Below, piece by piece: positions 24,441-33,822 of a stretch of 64,000 nucleotides of DNA. The stretch comes from JACQQW01 sp964520655. GTDB taxonomy: Bacteria > Omnitrophota > Gorgyraeia > Zapsychrales > Fredricksoniimonadaceae. The notes below the pieces were generated by a model. It was not told the DNA's origin and searched no databases. It saw only the letters and a program-made list of their open reading frames with translations. The DNA lies in the NCBI GenBank assembly GCA_964520655.1, contig CAZFNI010000008.1:28324-92323 (forward strand), in the 5' to 3' direction. The position numbers and the translations under genes were made by a program. Numbering within the stretch: position 1 is the first letter of the stretch; every line of letters starts with the position of its first letter.

Positions 24441-27400
24441 ATGCCATCTAGAAATTTCCCAAAATCACTGATCCTGTGGGCTGTGCTGTTTGTTTTTACG
24501 GTCAATGGCGCGCTTCTGCCGTTGGCTTCTGCTCAAGCGATCGCTGTCACCGGTAAAGACATCAGCCTGCCCGCGCCGGGTGTGATGGTCCATGCCAGTC
24601 CCGCGTTTGATCCTGTGCTGATCAAGGGTTTACGTTTGCACCCGGATGATCCGCTGCTGTTTGATTTCATGGTCGATTCCGGCAGCAGCCGCGGCATTGT
24701 CGATACCCCGCTGTTTAAGACGGAATCGCGCAAGATGATCCGGTATTTCTTAACGGCATTGACCTTGAAGGAAAATGATGTGTGGGTCAACCTTTCTCCG
24801 TTTGAAGGGGAGAATATCATGTCCCCAGCCCTTTCCCAGACAGACATGGGACGGGAAATGTTGAAAGTGGATTATTTGCTCAAACAGCTGACCGCCACAC
24901 TCATGAACCCTCAGGAAAAGACCGGGGCGGAGTTTTGGAAGAAGGTCGGGAAGAACACACGCCAGTCCGTTTTAGGCGGATACCACAAAGTCTGGATCGC
25001 GGCCGATCAGGCCAGACTGGTCCAGCGCGGTGATGCGGTTTGGATCTCGCAAGCACGTTTGAAGGTCATGATGCAAGATGATTATTTAGCCGCGTTTAAA
25101 CACGGGGATACTGCGGTTGCTTCTCATGCGCCCGAGGATAAACGCCCGGCGGTCGTTAAGGACGCGGTCAAAACGGTCATTTTACCCGCGATCGAAAAAG
25201 AGATCAATGAAGGCAGGCAGTTCGCGGGTTTAAGACAGATCTTTTACGCGACTATCCTCGCTGTGTATTATAAACAGTCCCTGCAGAATGCTTTGCTCAA
25301 TCAAGTCTATAGCGACAAGGCCAAGATCGCCGGCGTACTTTCCAACGACCCGGGGGCGAAAGAGCGGATCTACGCGCAGTATTTGAAGGCCTACCGCAAA
25401 GGCGTGTTTAATTTTATCCTGGAGGAACCTGATGCCAGGATGAAGATGGTACCCCGCAAATATTTCTCCGGTGGTATCCCTAATGCCTTAGGCGTCCCGA
25501 GAGTGTTGCGCATTGAAGAGGGGGTATTGCCGTCGTTAAGTGCGGATCAGGCGATCGTCACGACCCGCATGGATAAAGCGCAGACCTCAACAAGCAATAT
25601 CCAGGACATTTTAAAGAGTCCGTTGTCTGCAAGTCAGGACGCAAAAGCCCAGGAACATATTGGAGTCCTGATCAGGTATTTGATCAATGATCCGGATGCT
25701 CAAAATATTAAAGAAGCGCTGTCTTTTTTTGACGTGAATGTCCCCTTATTAAGAACATTATTGGAAGCTGTCAATGCGGCAGGGACGCAGGGTTTGGTGC
25801 CAGAGCGTCTGCTGATGCTGGAACATTTTGCCCAGGCGCATTTCTCTGACATGGACGCGCATTTATTTAAAGAGGGAACACATGTTGAGGTTTATAAGAA
25901 GTTGGGGGCTCAGGTGTTCGTGGATGATGGAGGATCACAGGGGGTTTATTTTGCCGTATGGGCGCCTAATGCGAAAGAAGTGATGGTGATGGGGGATTTT
26001 AACGGCTGGCAAAAAGACACCACACGCTTGCGCCGCGATTATAACGCGGGTATATGGTGGGGATATATCCCCCAGGCGAAGGCGGGTCAGTATTATTTGT
26101 ACCGTGTCATCGGCGCGGATGGCAATGAGCGCATCAAGTCCGATCCATACGCTGTTGCCAGTGAATTTGCCGACGGCGATAATCCCGGACGGTTGGCTTC
26201 GCGTATTTGGGACACTAATTATCAATGGTCGGATAAGAACTGGTTAAACACCCGCGCCCGTCGTCAGGCTCCGGACAGCCCCATGAGTATCTATGAAATG
26301 CATTTAGGTTCATGGCGGATGATCGAGGAGAATGGCAGGAAGCGCTGGATGAATTACCGGGAATTAGCTGTTGAGCTGGCGAAATATTTAAAAGAGAATG
26401 GTTTTACGCATGTGGAAATGATGCCGCCGACAGAGCACCATTATTTGCCGTCCTGGGGATATCTGGTCAATCAGTATTTTGCCCCCAGTGCCCGTTATGG
26501 CTCGCCGCAGGACTTGATGTATTTCGTCGATTATCTGCATCAACAGGGGATCGGCGTTTTTATGGACTGGGTGCCGGGGCATTTCCCTAAGGACCAGCAT
26601 GGCCTGATGGATTTTGACGGGTCGGAATTGTATTCGCACCAGGACCCCAAACAGGGGGAGCATCCGCATTGGGGCACGCGCACATTCAATTACGGCCGCG
26701 GGGAAGTGAAGAGTTTCCTGCTTGCCAATGCGCTGTTCTGGGCGAAAGTCTATCACATCGACGGGGTGCGTGTGGACGCTGTCAGTTCCATGCTCTATCT
26801 GGATTATGGCCGTGAGCACGGCCAATGGATCCCCAATGAACGAGGCGGTCATGAGAATTTGCAGGCCATTAGTTTTATCCAGGATTTTAACCATCGCCTT
26901 CAGGCTGAGGGGGTTGTCACGATCGCCGAGGAATCCACATCATGGGGCGGCGTCACCGACCCCAACGGATTGGGCTTTAATTACAAATGGGCCATGGGCT
27001 GGATGAATGACACCTTAAAGTATATGGCCGAGGATCCTCTTTACCGCGTGCATCATCGAGGGAAATTAAGTTTCTTTCTGCATTATGCTAATTCAGAGAA
27101 ATATCTTCTGGCACTGTCTCACGACGAGGTGGTGCATTTAAAGGGATCACTATTGAGGAAAATGCCGGGCGATGACTGGCAGAAGCTGGCGAATTTAAAA
27201 GTATTGATGGGGCTTCTGTACACCATGCCGGGTAAGAAATTACTATTCATGGGCGGAGAATTCGGCCAGGAAGAAGAATGGAATGAGAATATAGCCTTGA
27301 GTTGGGGTGTGTTAAATAAACCCGGGCATACCGGCGTTGCCCGATGGACGAAAGCGCTCAATGAGATCTACCGCGATAATCCTGCGCTGCATGTGTATGA

Positions 27401-27965
27401 TACCGATCCGCAGCGTTTCAGCTGGGACACAGTGGACAATGATAAAGACCCGGTGTTTTCTTTTTATCGCTACGGCGATGATCATAAAAGCCCGGCACTG
27501 GTCGTGATCAATGCTTCTCCAAATCCATTGCAGGATTACCGATTGGGCGTGCCTTTCGAGGGTGAATGGGAAGTGGTGCTCAATTCGGATGACCCGGCCT
27601 TTGAGGGTAGTGGCTATCCGGTGGCTGCCAGCACCTATACCCAGAAAGGGGCAACACGCGGCCGGCCGTTTACTATTTCTATGAATATACCGCCTTTAGG
27701 GGTCATGGTGATCGTGCCTAAAGGGCAGGCCGCAACAAAACGTGATGCGGGTATGACAGCGAAAGAATTGACGATGGACGCTCCAGGGGGGGTTGATCTG
27801 ACATTAAAGAACAATGAATTAAAAGTCAGCAGCGGCAATGCGTCTGCGGCAAAGCAACTGGATGAGGCGATGGTATTGGAATTTAAACAAGGCCGATTTG
27901 ACGGCATCAATCCTGTCATCGTGCGGGTGATGCCTGGCAATGATGGGAAAGGGGAAGTTTATTAA
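24441..27965 (+). CDS. Exported 1,4-alpha-glucan branching enzyme (CBM48-GH13) with extra terminal modules
   Basis: Protein of 1174 aa. ATG 24441 begins a clear signal peptide (ILWAVLFVFTVNGALLPLASAQA). A roughly 330-residue N-terminal module follows, shared with the next gene (LPAPGVMVH, KYFLTAL-like, VWVNLSP, MGREMLKVDYLLKQL, PRKYFSGG). Then comes a CBM48 domain (VYFAVWAPNAKEVMVMGDFNGW) and a GH13 catalytic domain with GVRVDAVSSML (nucleophile Asp), IAEESTSWGG (acid Glu) and LSHDEVVH. The end carries DAGMT and a GGVDL...L tail. It makes alpha-1,6 branches in glycogen. Branching enzymes are normally cytoplasmic, so export is odd. A -10 (TATACT, 24428-24433) ends 7 nt before ATG, so the mRNA is probably leaderless. 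Confidence 0.9.
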   Translation: MPSRNFPKSLILWAVLFVFTVNGALLPLASAQAIAVTGKDISLPAPGVMVHASPAFDPVLIKGLRLHPDDPLLFDFMVDSGSSRGIVDTPLFKTESRKMIRYFLTALTLKENDVWVNLSPFEGENIMSPALSQTDMGREMLKVDYLLKQLTATLMNPQEKTGAEFWKKVGKNTRQSVLGGYHKVWIAADQARLVQRGDAVWISQARLKVMMQDDYLAAFKHGDTAVASHAPEDKRPAVVKDAVKTVILPAIEKEINEGRQFAGLRQIFYATILAVYYKQSLQNALLNQVYSDKAKIAGVLSNDPGAKERIYAQYLKAYRKGVFNFILEEPDARMKMVPRKYFSGGIPNALGVPRVLRIEEGVLPSLSADQAIVTTRMDKAQTSTSNIQDILKSPLSASQDAKAQEHIGVLIRYLINDPDAQNIKEALSFFDVNVPLLRTLLEAVNAAGTQGLVPERLLMLEHFAQAHFSDMDAHLFKEGTHVEVYKKLGAQVFVDDGGSQGVYFAVWAPNAKEVMVMGDFNGWQKDTTRLRRDYNAGIWWGYIPQAKAGQYYLYRVIGADGNERIKSDPYAVASEFADGDNPGRLASRIWDTNYQWSDKNWLNTRARRQAPDSPMSIYEMHLGSWRMIEENGRKRWMNYRELAVELAKYLKENGFTHVEMMPPTEHHYLPSWGYLVNQYFAPSARYGSPQDLMYFVDYLHQQGIGVFMDWVPGHFPKDQHGLMDFDGSELYSHQDPKQGEHPHWGTRTFNYGRGEVKSFLLANALFWAKVYHIDGVRVDAVSSMLYLDYGREHGQWIPNERGGHENLQAISFIQDFNHRLQAEGVVTIAEESTSWGGVTDPNGLGFNYKWAMGWMNDTLKYMAEDPLYRVHHRGKLSFFLHYANSEKYLLALSHDEVVHLKGSLLRKMPGDDWQKLANLKVLMGLLYTMPGKKLLFMGGEFGQEEEWNENIALSWGVLNKPGHTGVARWTKALNEIYRDNPALHVYDTDPQRFSWDTVDNDKDPVFSFYRYGDDHKSPALVVINASPNPLQDYRLGVPFEGEWEVVLNSDDPAFEGSGYPVAASTYTQKGATRGRPFTISMNIPPLGVMVIVPKGQAATKRDAGMTAKELTMDAPGGVDLTLKNNELKVSSGNASAAKQLDEAMVLEFKQGRFDGINPVIVRVMPGNDGKGEVY

Positions 27966-27971
27966 GTGTTT

Positions 27972-29775
27972 ATGAAGCCCGTGAGATGGATATCCAGGAT
28001 CGTTGCGTGTGTATTTCTGATCAATACATTGTCTTTGCCTGTTGCTCAAGCGCAGGAATTGTCACTGCCGCGTCCCGGCGTGATGGTGGCCTTAAGCCCC
28101 AAGGCCGAGCCGGCTGTTTTAACCGGAATTAAGATCCATCCTGATCAGCCATTCCGTTTCGATTTTATCATCGACGAGGGTGGCGCTCCATTAACAGAGA
28201 ATCAGTTGAAGAATGAAGCCTCCGATCTGGCCAAATATTTTCTGGCAGCGCTGACTATCCCGGAAAAAGATCTGTGGGTCAATTTAAGTCCCTACGAAAA
28301 AGACCGCGTGATCCCGGATAGTTTCGGTGCGACCGCCATGGGCCGGGATATGCTGGCGTCGGATTATTTGCTTAAACAGATCGCATCGTCGCTGTTCTAT
28401 CCCATGAGTGAAAAGGGTGGTGAATTCTGGCGCAATGTGCGCGCGCAGGCCAAAGAGCGTTTCGGCAATGCGGATATCCCGGTCAATGCGACAAATAAGG
28501 TTTGGATCGTTCCTCAAAAAGCCGTGGTGTATGTGAATCCCGATGGGACAGCCGCCTATGTGACGTCAGCGAGATTGAAGGTCATGCTGGAGGCGGATTA
28601 TTTAGCCGCGAATAAGCAGGGGATCAAGAAGGCATCCCCGGCAACCCAGCTCTCCGAACAGGTCGTCCGTCAGGTCATCTTGCCGGCATTAGACCGTGAG
28701 GTCAACGAAGGGCAGCATTTTGCCCGTCTGAGACAAGCGTATCATTCGCTGATCTTAGCAGCATGGTTTAAGCGGGATGCGAAGCAACATTTGTTGGCCA
28801 AAGTGTTTGCCGACAAGGTTAAGACTGCCGGTGTCCATGTGGATGATCCCAGGGAACAAGAGCATATTTATCAGCATTATCTGGAATCTTTTAAGAAAGG
28901 CGTTTTTAATCTCATTCGCGACGAGGAGGGGCAGAGAGTTCCTCGGAAATATTTTTCTGGTGGGGCGAATCTTAATTTAGAAGGTGTGTTTGAACGCAGC
29001 CCTCAATTGCCGGATGCCGGAATGACTTCCGGGAAAAAACAGGTCAGCATTGATCTGGCCATGGCCGCGGCTCCAAAGCAGCAGCCAAAGATCTGGTGGC
29101 GCGAGAGCGGCACTACCCATGTGGTGGAATCCATGCCGGTGGCGGCCCTGCGCCGGCAAACTAATGATCCTGGCATCGGCAAATTCACCGATCTTGGAAG
29201 ATACTATCGAGAGACGGCAAGCAAAAAAGGCATAACGGTCTTAAGCCTTTTGCCTTTTTATCCAGTGCTTGAAGAAAGCCCGTATGCCCCTTTGAGCATG
29301 TACGCGTTAAATGAGGACTATATTGATTGGAGGCGTTTTTTAGAGAAAGAGTTGTGGGTCAAGGATCCTGTTTTGCTTAAGAAAACAACTGCTCCAGGCA
29401 AAGAACAGCGCGAGATCCATTATGAGTCCGTGCGGCAACGGGAGAAGGGGGTCGCGGCCGAGGCCTATGCATTGCTTTTAAAGAACCCTTCGGGAAGATA
29501 TAAAGAATTGATCGCGGACCTGAAAAATTTCGCGGCTAAAGAGGATCGTTTGGGTCGTGAATTGCGTCTTTACGCGCAATTAAGAGCCAGGGAAGATGGA
29601 AGTAGCGGAAGCGTTGATCTGTATGTGTTCAAGCAATGGCTTGCTTATCGTCAGTTTAAGGACGCTGTAGAACAGGTGCATATGGCTGGTGGCAGGATCG
29701 TATTTGATATCCCGTTCTTTAGGGGAAAGAAAAGCGTCGACGCGGCGTACCATCCGGAATATTTCCGTGATGCCA
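27972..29775 (+). CDS. Exported glycogen debranching enzyme, 5' part (GH77-like domain), ends in assembly gap
   Basis: Begins 6 nt after the branching enzyme stop (ATG 27972; GTG 27966 possible). A signal peptide (ISRIVACVFLINTLSLPVAQA) leads into the same N-terminal module as the upstream gene (LSLPRPGVMV, VWVNLSP-like DLWVNLSPYEKD, MGRDMLASDYLLKQ, VPRKYFSGG). From about residue 395 it resembles 4-alpha-glucanotransferase (GH77): GIGKFTDLGRYY, SLLPFYPVLEESPYAPLSMYALN, FKQWLAYRQFKDA and RIVFDIPFF. The sequence then runs into 100 N, so the catalytic acids that would follow are not visible. The 3' part from 29876 is almost certainly the same gene. Confidence 0.85.
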
Positions 29776-29875
29776 NNNNNNNNNNNNNNNNNNNNNNNNN
29801 NNNNNNNNNNNNNNNNNNNNNNNNNNNNNNNNNNNNNNNNNNNNNNNNNNNNNNNNNNNNNNNNNNNNNNNNNNN
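29776..29875. other. Assembly gap (100 N)
   Basis: A run of exactly 100 N, the usual placeholder for a gap of unknown size. It lies within the debranching enzyme. Reading frames on the two sides differ, which such a placeholder would explain without a true frameshift. Confidence 0.98.
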
Positions 29876-31633
29876 ACGGAAAGCGCGGGTTTTATTGGGA
29901 TCACCATCGGAGATCTAACCGGTGATCCCGAAAGCATCAAGGTTCAGGCGGACGGGGCGTCCTATTGGCGTTACCGCATCCCTATGCCCAAGGATCCGGA
30001 TTATAAAGAAAGGACCCGTGTTGATCTGGGGCCGTTTATTTTGTTCCATACGCAAAAGGACCCCAAGTTCCATGTATCCCCGCGCGATGTGCTTAATGCA
30101 TCCAAGGATCTGCTGGTGCTGGTCAAAGGTATTTTTGAAAGTGCTCTGGATTCTTATGTCAAACACCGCAAACGCCAGGGGAAAGATGTCGTCGAGGTGT
30201 GGGCAGGCAGCAGGGGTTGGTTCATGGAGCAGTGGGGAAGGGACACGTTCATTTCCATGACGGGGGTGCTGTTATCCACCGGCCGTTTTGAGGAGGCAAA
30301 GAATCTGATGTTAAGTTTCAGTCGTTTGCAGAAAAACGGGCTGATCCCTAACCGCATTGCTGATTCCAGTCAACCGCAAGCCAGCGAATATAACACCGTT
30401 GACGCGCCGCTGTTGTTCATCCAGGCGGTCAAGAAATACGGGGATTACACGAAAGATCGTTCGTTCCTTGAGGGTATGGTTCCTGTCATTGCCAAGATCA
30501 TCAGTGCTTATGAGCAGGGGACGGGGTATGACAAACAGAAACATATCAATGATGATCCCTATCAAAATGTGCACCGTATTGAAATGGATGCTAGAGATGG
30601 CTTGATCGCTGGACCGGCGCAGGCCACCTGGATGGACGCTGATCCGCATGGGACAGGCCCGGTCACGCCGCGTAACGGTAAGGCGGTTGAGATCAATGCA
30701 CTGTGGTATGCCAGCCTTTTATTTTATGTGCAGCTACTGAAAAGTGTCGACCCCCAGTCGAATGGGGAACTAATCAGCCATTATGAACAGCTGGCCCAAA
30801 AGGTTAAAAAAAGTTTTAATGAGCGATTTTGGAATGAATCGGAGAGTGCGTTGTTGGATGTTATCGACGGAGATCCTCACGGTGGTGCCATTCGTCCCAA
30901 TATGATCATGGCAGTCAGTCTGGGTGAAGATCTGCTTTCTTTGGAGAGACAAAAGATGGTGCTAGATAGTGTTCAGAAAGATCTGTTAACGCCGCAAGGT
31001 CTGCGGACGCTTTCGCCAAGGGATTCCTATTACCGGCCTTACTACGATACGGAAACACAGCCTTACCCGGCAGATAAGAATTTCGGCCAGCATAAAGATT
31101 ATGCCTATCATCAGGGAACGGTTTGGCCCTGGCTTATCGGGCCTTATGTGGATGCGTTGGTGAAAGTCCAGCAGCAGGAAGGACGGTCACGCCAGGAGAT
31201 ACAGGACAGCGTTAAGGCGGTTTTAAGTTTTCTAGTCCAGGAATTTTTGTCGTCCGGTTCTTTGCATGAAGTCTATGATGCCGATCTAAGGAGTGACGGA
31301 ACAAGGCATCCGGGCGGAAATACATCACAGGCCTGGAGCCTAGCGGAAGTCTTTCGCGTGCTCATGGAATACGGCATTTTGCCCCAGTCCTTGAAGGATT
31401 ATTTACCGGGGGCGCCTGACAGTGCTCAAATACCAAAAGACGCTGCATTGCCCACAGGTGGTATTGATCTTAGTGCGGCGGATTTATTTCTAGAAATACA
31501 GAAGAGCGGCCGGGGAGCTCAATACAGCCTTGATCCCGGCGTGTTAAAACGGCTTAAAGATGTTCCCGGTTTTGTGCCGGTCGTCATAAGCGTACAGCCG
31601 GTCAAAGATCTCACATTGTTCTTAGCCCATTAA
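29876..31633 (+). CDS. Glycogen debranching enzyme, 3' part (GDE C-terminal / GH133-like)
   Basis: The frame is open from the gap. It begins with the end of a glucanotransferase-like domain (DLTGDPESIK...SYWRYRIPMPKD), then an amylo-alpha-1,6-glucosidase domain: RGWFMEQWGRDTFISMTGVL, NGLIPNRI, YNTVDAPLLFIQAVKKYG, VEINALWYASLLFY and YHQGTVWPWLIGPYVDAL are hallmarks of the (alpha/alpha)6 barrel. The two parts together make a bifunctional debrancher. The tail GGIDLSAADLFLEIQKSG...VPGFVPVVISVQP matches the end of the branching enzyme in layout and looks like an Omnitrophota-type C-terminal module. The operon ends here; no terminator is evident. Confidence 0.88.
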   Translation, partial: TESAGFIGITIGDLTGDPESIKVQADGASYWRYRIPMPKDPDYKERTRVDLGPFILFHTQKDPKFHVSPRDVLNASKDLLVLVKGIFESALDSYVKHRKRQGKDVVEVWAGSRGWFMEQWGRDTFISMTGVLLSTGRFEEAKNLMLSFSRLQKNGLIPNRIADSSQPQASEYNTVDAPLLFIQAVKKYGDYTKDRSFLEGMVPVIAKIISAYEQGTGYDKQKHINDDPYQNVHRIEMDARDGLIAGPAQATWMDADPHGTGPVTPRNGKAVEINALWYASLLFYVQLLKSVDPQSNGELISHYEQLAQKVKKSFNERFWNESESALLDVIDGDPHGGAIRPNMIMAVSLGEDLLSLERQKMVLDSVQKDLLTPQGLRTLSPRDSYYRPYYDTETQPYPADKNFGQHKDYAYHQGTVWPWLIGPYVDALVKVQQQEGRSRQEIQDSVKAVLSFLVQEFLSSGSLHEVYDADLRSDGTRHPGGNTSQAWSLAEVFRVLMEYGILPQSLKDYLPGAPDSAQIPKDAALPTGGIDLSAADLFLEIQKSGRGAQYSLDPGVLKRLKDVPGFVPVVISVQPVKDLTLFLAH

Positions 31634-31716
31634 GAGCGATCATTTTTGACAGCCTCAAAAATTTCCTTCCCAAAGTTTTAAAAAAGCGCAGAATAGATGA
31701 AATTCAACAGTGAGAG

Positions 31717-33801
31717 GTGTTTATTAAAAGCATTCTGGCAATCATTTTTGGTGTTTTCCTCGGTATTTATGCAGCGCTTATCCTTTCGTTCCTGTTCTTT
31801 CCGCTGATCGGGACGGTGGATGCTCAATTCATGGCGGGCGTTATCGACAGTCATCATCAGATCTATCCTGAAACGCGCGAGGTGATGTTCTACCGTTTAA
31901 GCGTGATCTTGGGATTTTGTTTTGGAATGCTTGGCGCTTTTGGCCGTTGTTTCATTGTGCGTTTTAGTCCCATTGTGATCAGTCTTGTGCCGCTTGTATT
32001 GTCGTTAAATCTCGCCATGATGTGGATGATCAGAAGCACAGGCCCGGGAGATTTTTATACAGCCGCCGATGCGGCGGGGCAGTTTTCTTTTAAGGCATTT
32101 CTTTCCGCGCTGCCATTTGCCGTGATCTTTGTGGTGACGGTAGTTGCGGCGATGTTAAATCCGACGGATCAGCGATACCGTGCAGAGGGATCATTATTTA
32201 AAGGGGGTGCGCGGACGCCGCGGCGTAAAATGAATTTTCCGTCTTGGTTTAAATACGCGGCCGTTCTAGCGGTTTTGATCGTGCTTCTGCTGCCACGATC
32301 AAATATGTCGGAAGATCTTGGGCTTTATGATTATCATCGCCCCACATTCTTTATCGGTCCCGCGCTGTATCAAATGTCATCGGATAAACTTGTCCCGGGC
32401 AAGGATTTTTCCGTGCAGTACGGCCTGGGCCAAAGTTTTGTCAGCGCATTGTTTTTAGGTAAGACATTACCGGACACACTGGTGCGACTGAATATGTTGC
32501 ATGCCGGGGTAAAGATATTCTTTTTCTTTTGTTTGTTTGTCTTTTGTGTCCGGTTCTTAAGAAATACGTTTTATGCCGTGATCGTGGTTTTTTCTGCACT
32601 AGCGCTTCAGGTGTTGACTTATGCATTGCCCGACGGACGTTTTACCGAATCAACGCTGATCGTCCCTTCCGTTGGTGCTTATCGACATGCTTTTGTTCCG
32701 TTGGTGTGGCTTTTCGCGTTGGAATTCTTTAGAAGACCTAAAAGTGTTCCTGTATTTGCGGCATTGTGTGCGTTGATCGGGGCTTCTCTGTTCTGGGTCA
32801 ATGATACCGGTATTGGCTGCTTGGTGACGACGGCGGGATTGGCGATATTAAGACCGTATCAAAGTTTCTTTAAGAACCTATTATCGGCAGCGGCGATCGT
32901 TATTTTTAGTCTGGCAAGTTTCGCGCTGTTAGGGGTTTTAGTGTACGGCCCGTCATTTGCGTCAGTCAATTATGCGGAGATGTTCAAATACATGCGTTTA
33001 TTTGCCAGCGGCTACGCTTCAGTGAAAGCGCATTGGTCATTTCATCCGCTGGATCTGATCATGCACATTATCTCTAATGTGGTGATCGTCAGTACGATCG
33101 TGTTCGCCTTCCTTGAGAGGCGCAAGGTCTTTGCCCGTTTCTTATTACTGATCGCTCTCTTTGCGGCGATGATCAAGCTTAAGTTCATCAATCAGACATC
33201 ATCCCAGCACTTTTTCGGTGATATTTATCCGTTACTCATCATCGCGGGCTATTGGCTCAATAAAATATTGCCGCTGCGTCCTGGCCGAAACGGTTTACAA
33301 CGAGGGATCATTCTGTTTGTCGTACTGCTCTTGACCTTTGATGCGGTGGAAGCGCATCGCGGGATACATGCCGGTATTAGATCCTACTGGAATTCTCCAC
33401 AAACGTTTGTGCTGCCGGGTATGCTGAAAGGGAAGCTAAGATCAGCAGGAGAGGATCAGAATGGATTTACCACTTCTAGATCCGACAGGGATCTGATCGA
33501 GAAATATATCCCTGCCGGGCAGAGGGTCTTTCTGGTTAGTTACGACGATGTGGCGTATTTGCTGGAAAGCCGAAGGGCGCCCGGTTCGCCGTTTGTTCCG
33601 ATGATGGACATTGTTTTTACGAAAAACATGGATGATTTTTACCGCAATGCTTTAAAAGAGCGATTTGTGTTCATTGATTATCGAGCGCTCAACGCGCCGC
33701 TGGCGAAGGTGTTGTTGGCGGGTTTTGATTTTAAGGAAAAAGCTCAGTATTTACTGCTTTTAGAAAATAAAAACAGGGACAACTCTTTGCTGCTTAAATA
33801 A
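31717..33801 (+). CDS. Large polytopic membrane protein (GT-C-like)
   Basis: Protein of 694 aa with about 13-14 hydrophobic helices and a C-terminal soluble part of about 110 residues (LIEKYIPAGQRVFLVSYDDVAYLLESRR...). The start is GTG 31717; no strong Shine-Dalgarno is seen. Layout and the extracytoplasmic loop after helix 6 (YDYHRPTFFIGPALYQMSSDKLVPGKDF) recall GT-C-type envelope glycosyltransferases, but no metal-binding acidic pair is clear in the first loop. The substrate is unknown. Its last codons form the left arm of a terminator shared with the convergent oxidoreductase gene. Confidence 0.6.
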   Translation: MFIKSILAIIFGVFLGIYAALILSFLFFPLIGTVDAQFMAGVIDSHHQIYPETREVMFYRLSVILGFCFGMLGAFGRCFIVRFSPIVISLVPLVLSLNLAMMWMIRSTGPGDFYTAADAAGQFSFKAFLSALPFAVIFVVTVVAAMLNPTDQRYRAEGSLFKGGARTPRRKMNFPSWFKYAAVLAVLIVLLLPRSNMSEDLGLYDYHRPTFFIGPALYQMSSDKLVPGKDFSVQYGLGQSFVSALFLGKTLPDTLVRLNMLHAGVKIFFFFCLFVFCVRFLRNTFYAVIVVFSALALQVLTYALPDGRFTESTLIVPSVGAYRHAFVPLVWLFALEFFRRPKSVPVFAALCALIGASLFWVNDTGIGCLVTTAGLAILRPYQSFFKNLLSAAAIVIFSLASFALLGVLVYGPSFASVNYAEMFKYMRLFASGYASVKAHWSFHPLDLIMHIISNVVIVSTIVFAFLERRKVFARFLLLIALFAAMIKLKFINQTSSQHFFGDIYPLLIIAGYWLNKILPLRPGRNGLQRGIILFVVLLLTFDAVEAHRGIHAGIRSYWNSPQTFVLPGMLKGKLRSAGEDQNGFTTSRSDRDLIEKYIPAGQRVFLVSYDDVAYLLESRRAPGSPFVPMMDIVFTKNMDDFYRNALKERFVFIDYRALNAPLAKVLLAGFDFKEKAQYLLLLENKNRDNSLLLK

Positions 33802-33815
33802 GAGCTGTCCCTGTT
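33772..33815. terminator. Bidirectional terminator between convergent genes
   Basis: AACAGGGACAACTCTT (33772-33787) pairs with AAGAGCTGTCCCTGTT (33800-33815), one mismatch, around a 12-nt loop. A-rich upstream and T-rich reverse context suit termination from both sides. Confidence 0.7.
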
Positions 33816-33822
33816 GTCAGAC

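Noticed and set aside
29770..29990. Frameshift in the debranching enzyme
   Set aside because: The frame change coincides with the 100-N placeholder of unknown true length, so no frameshift can be claimed.
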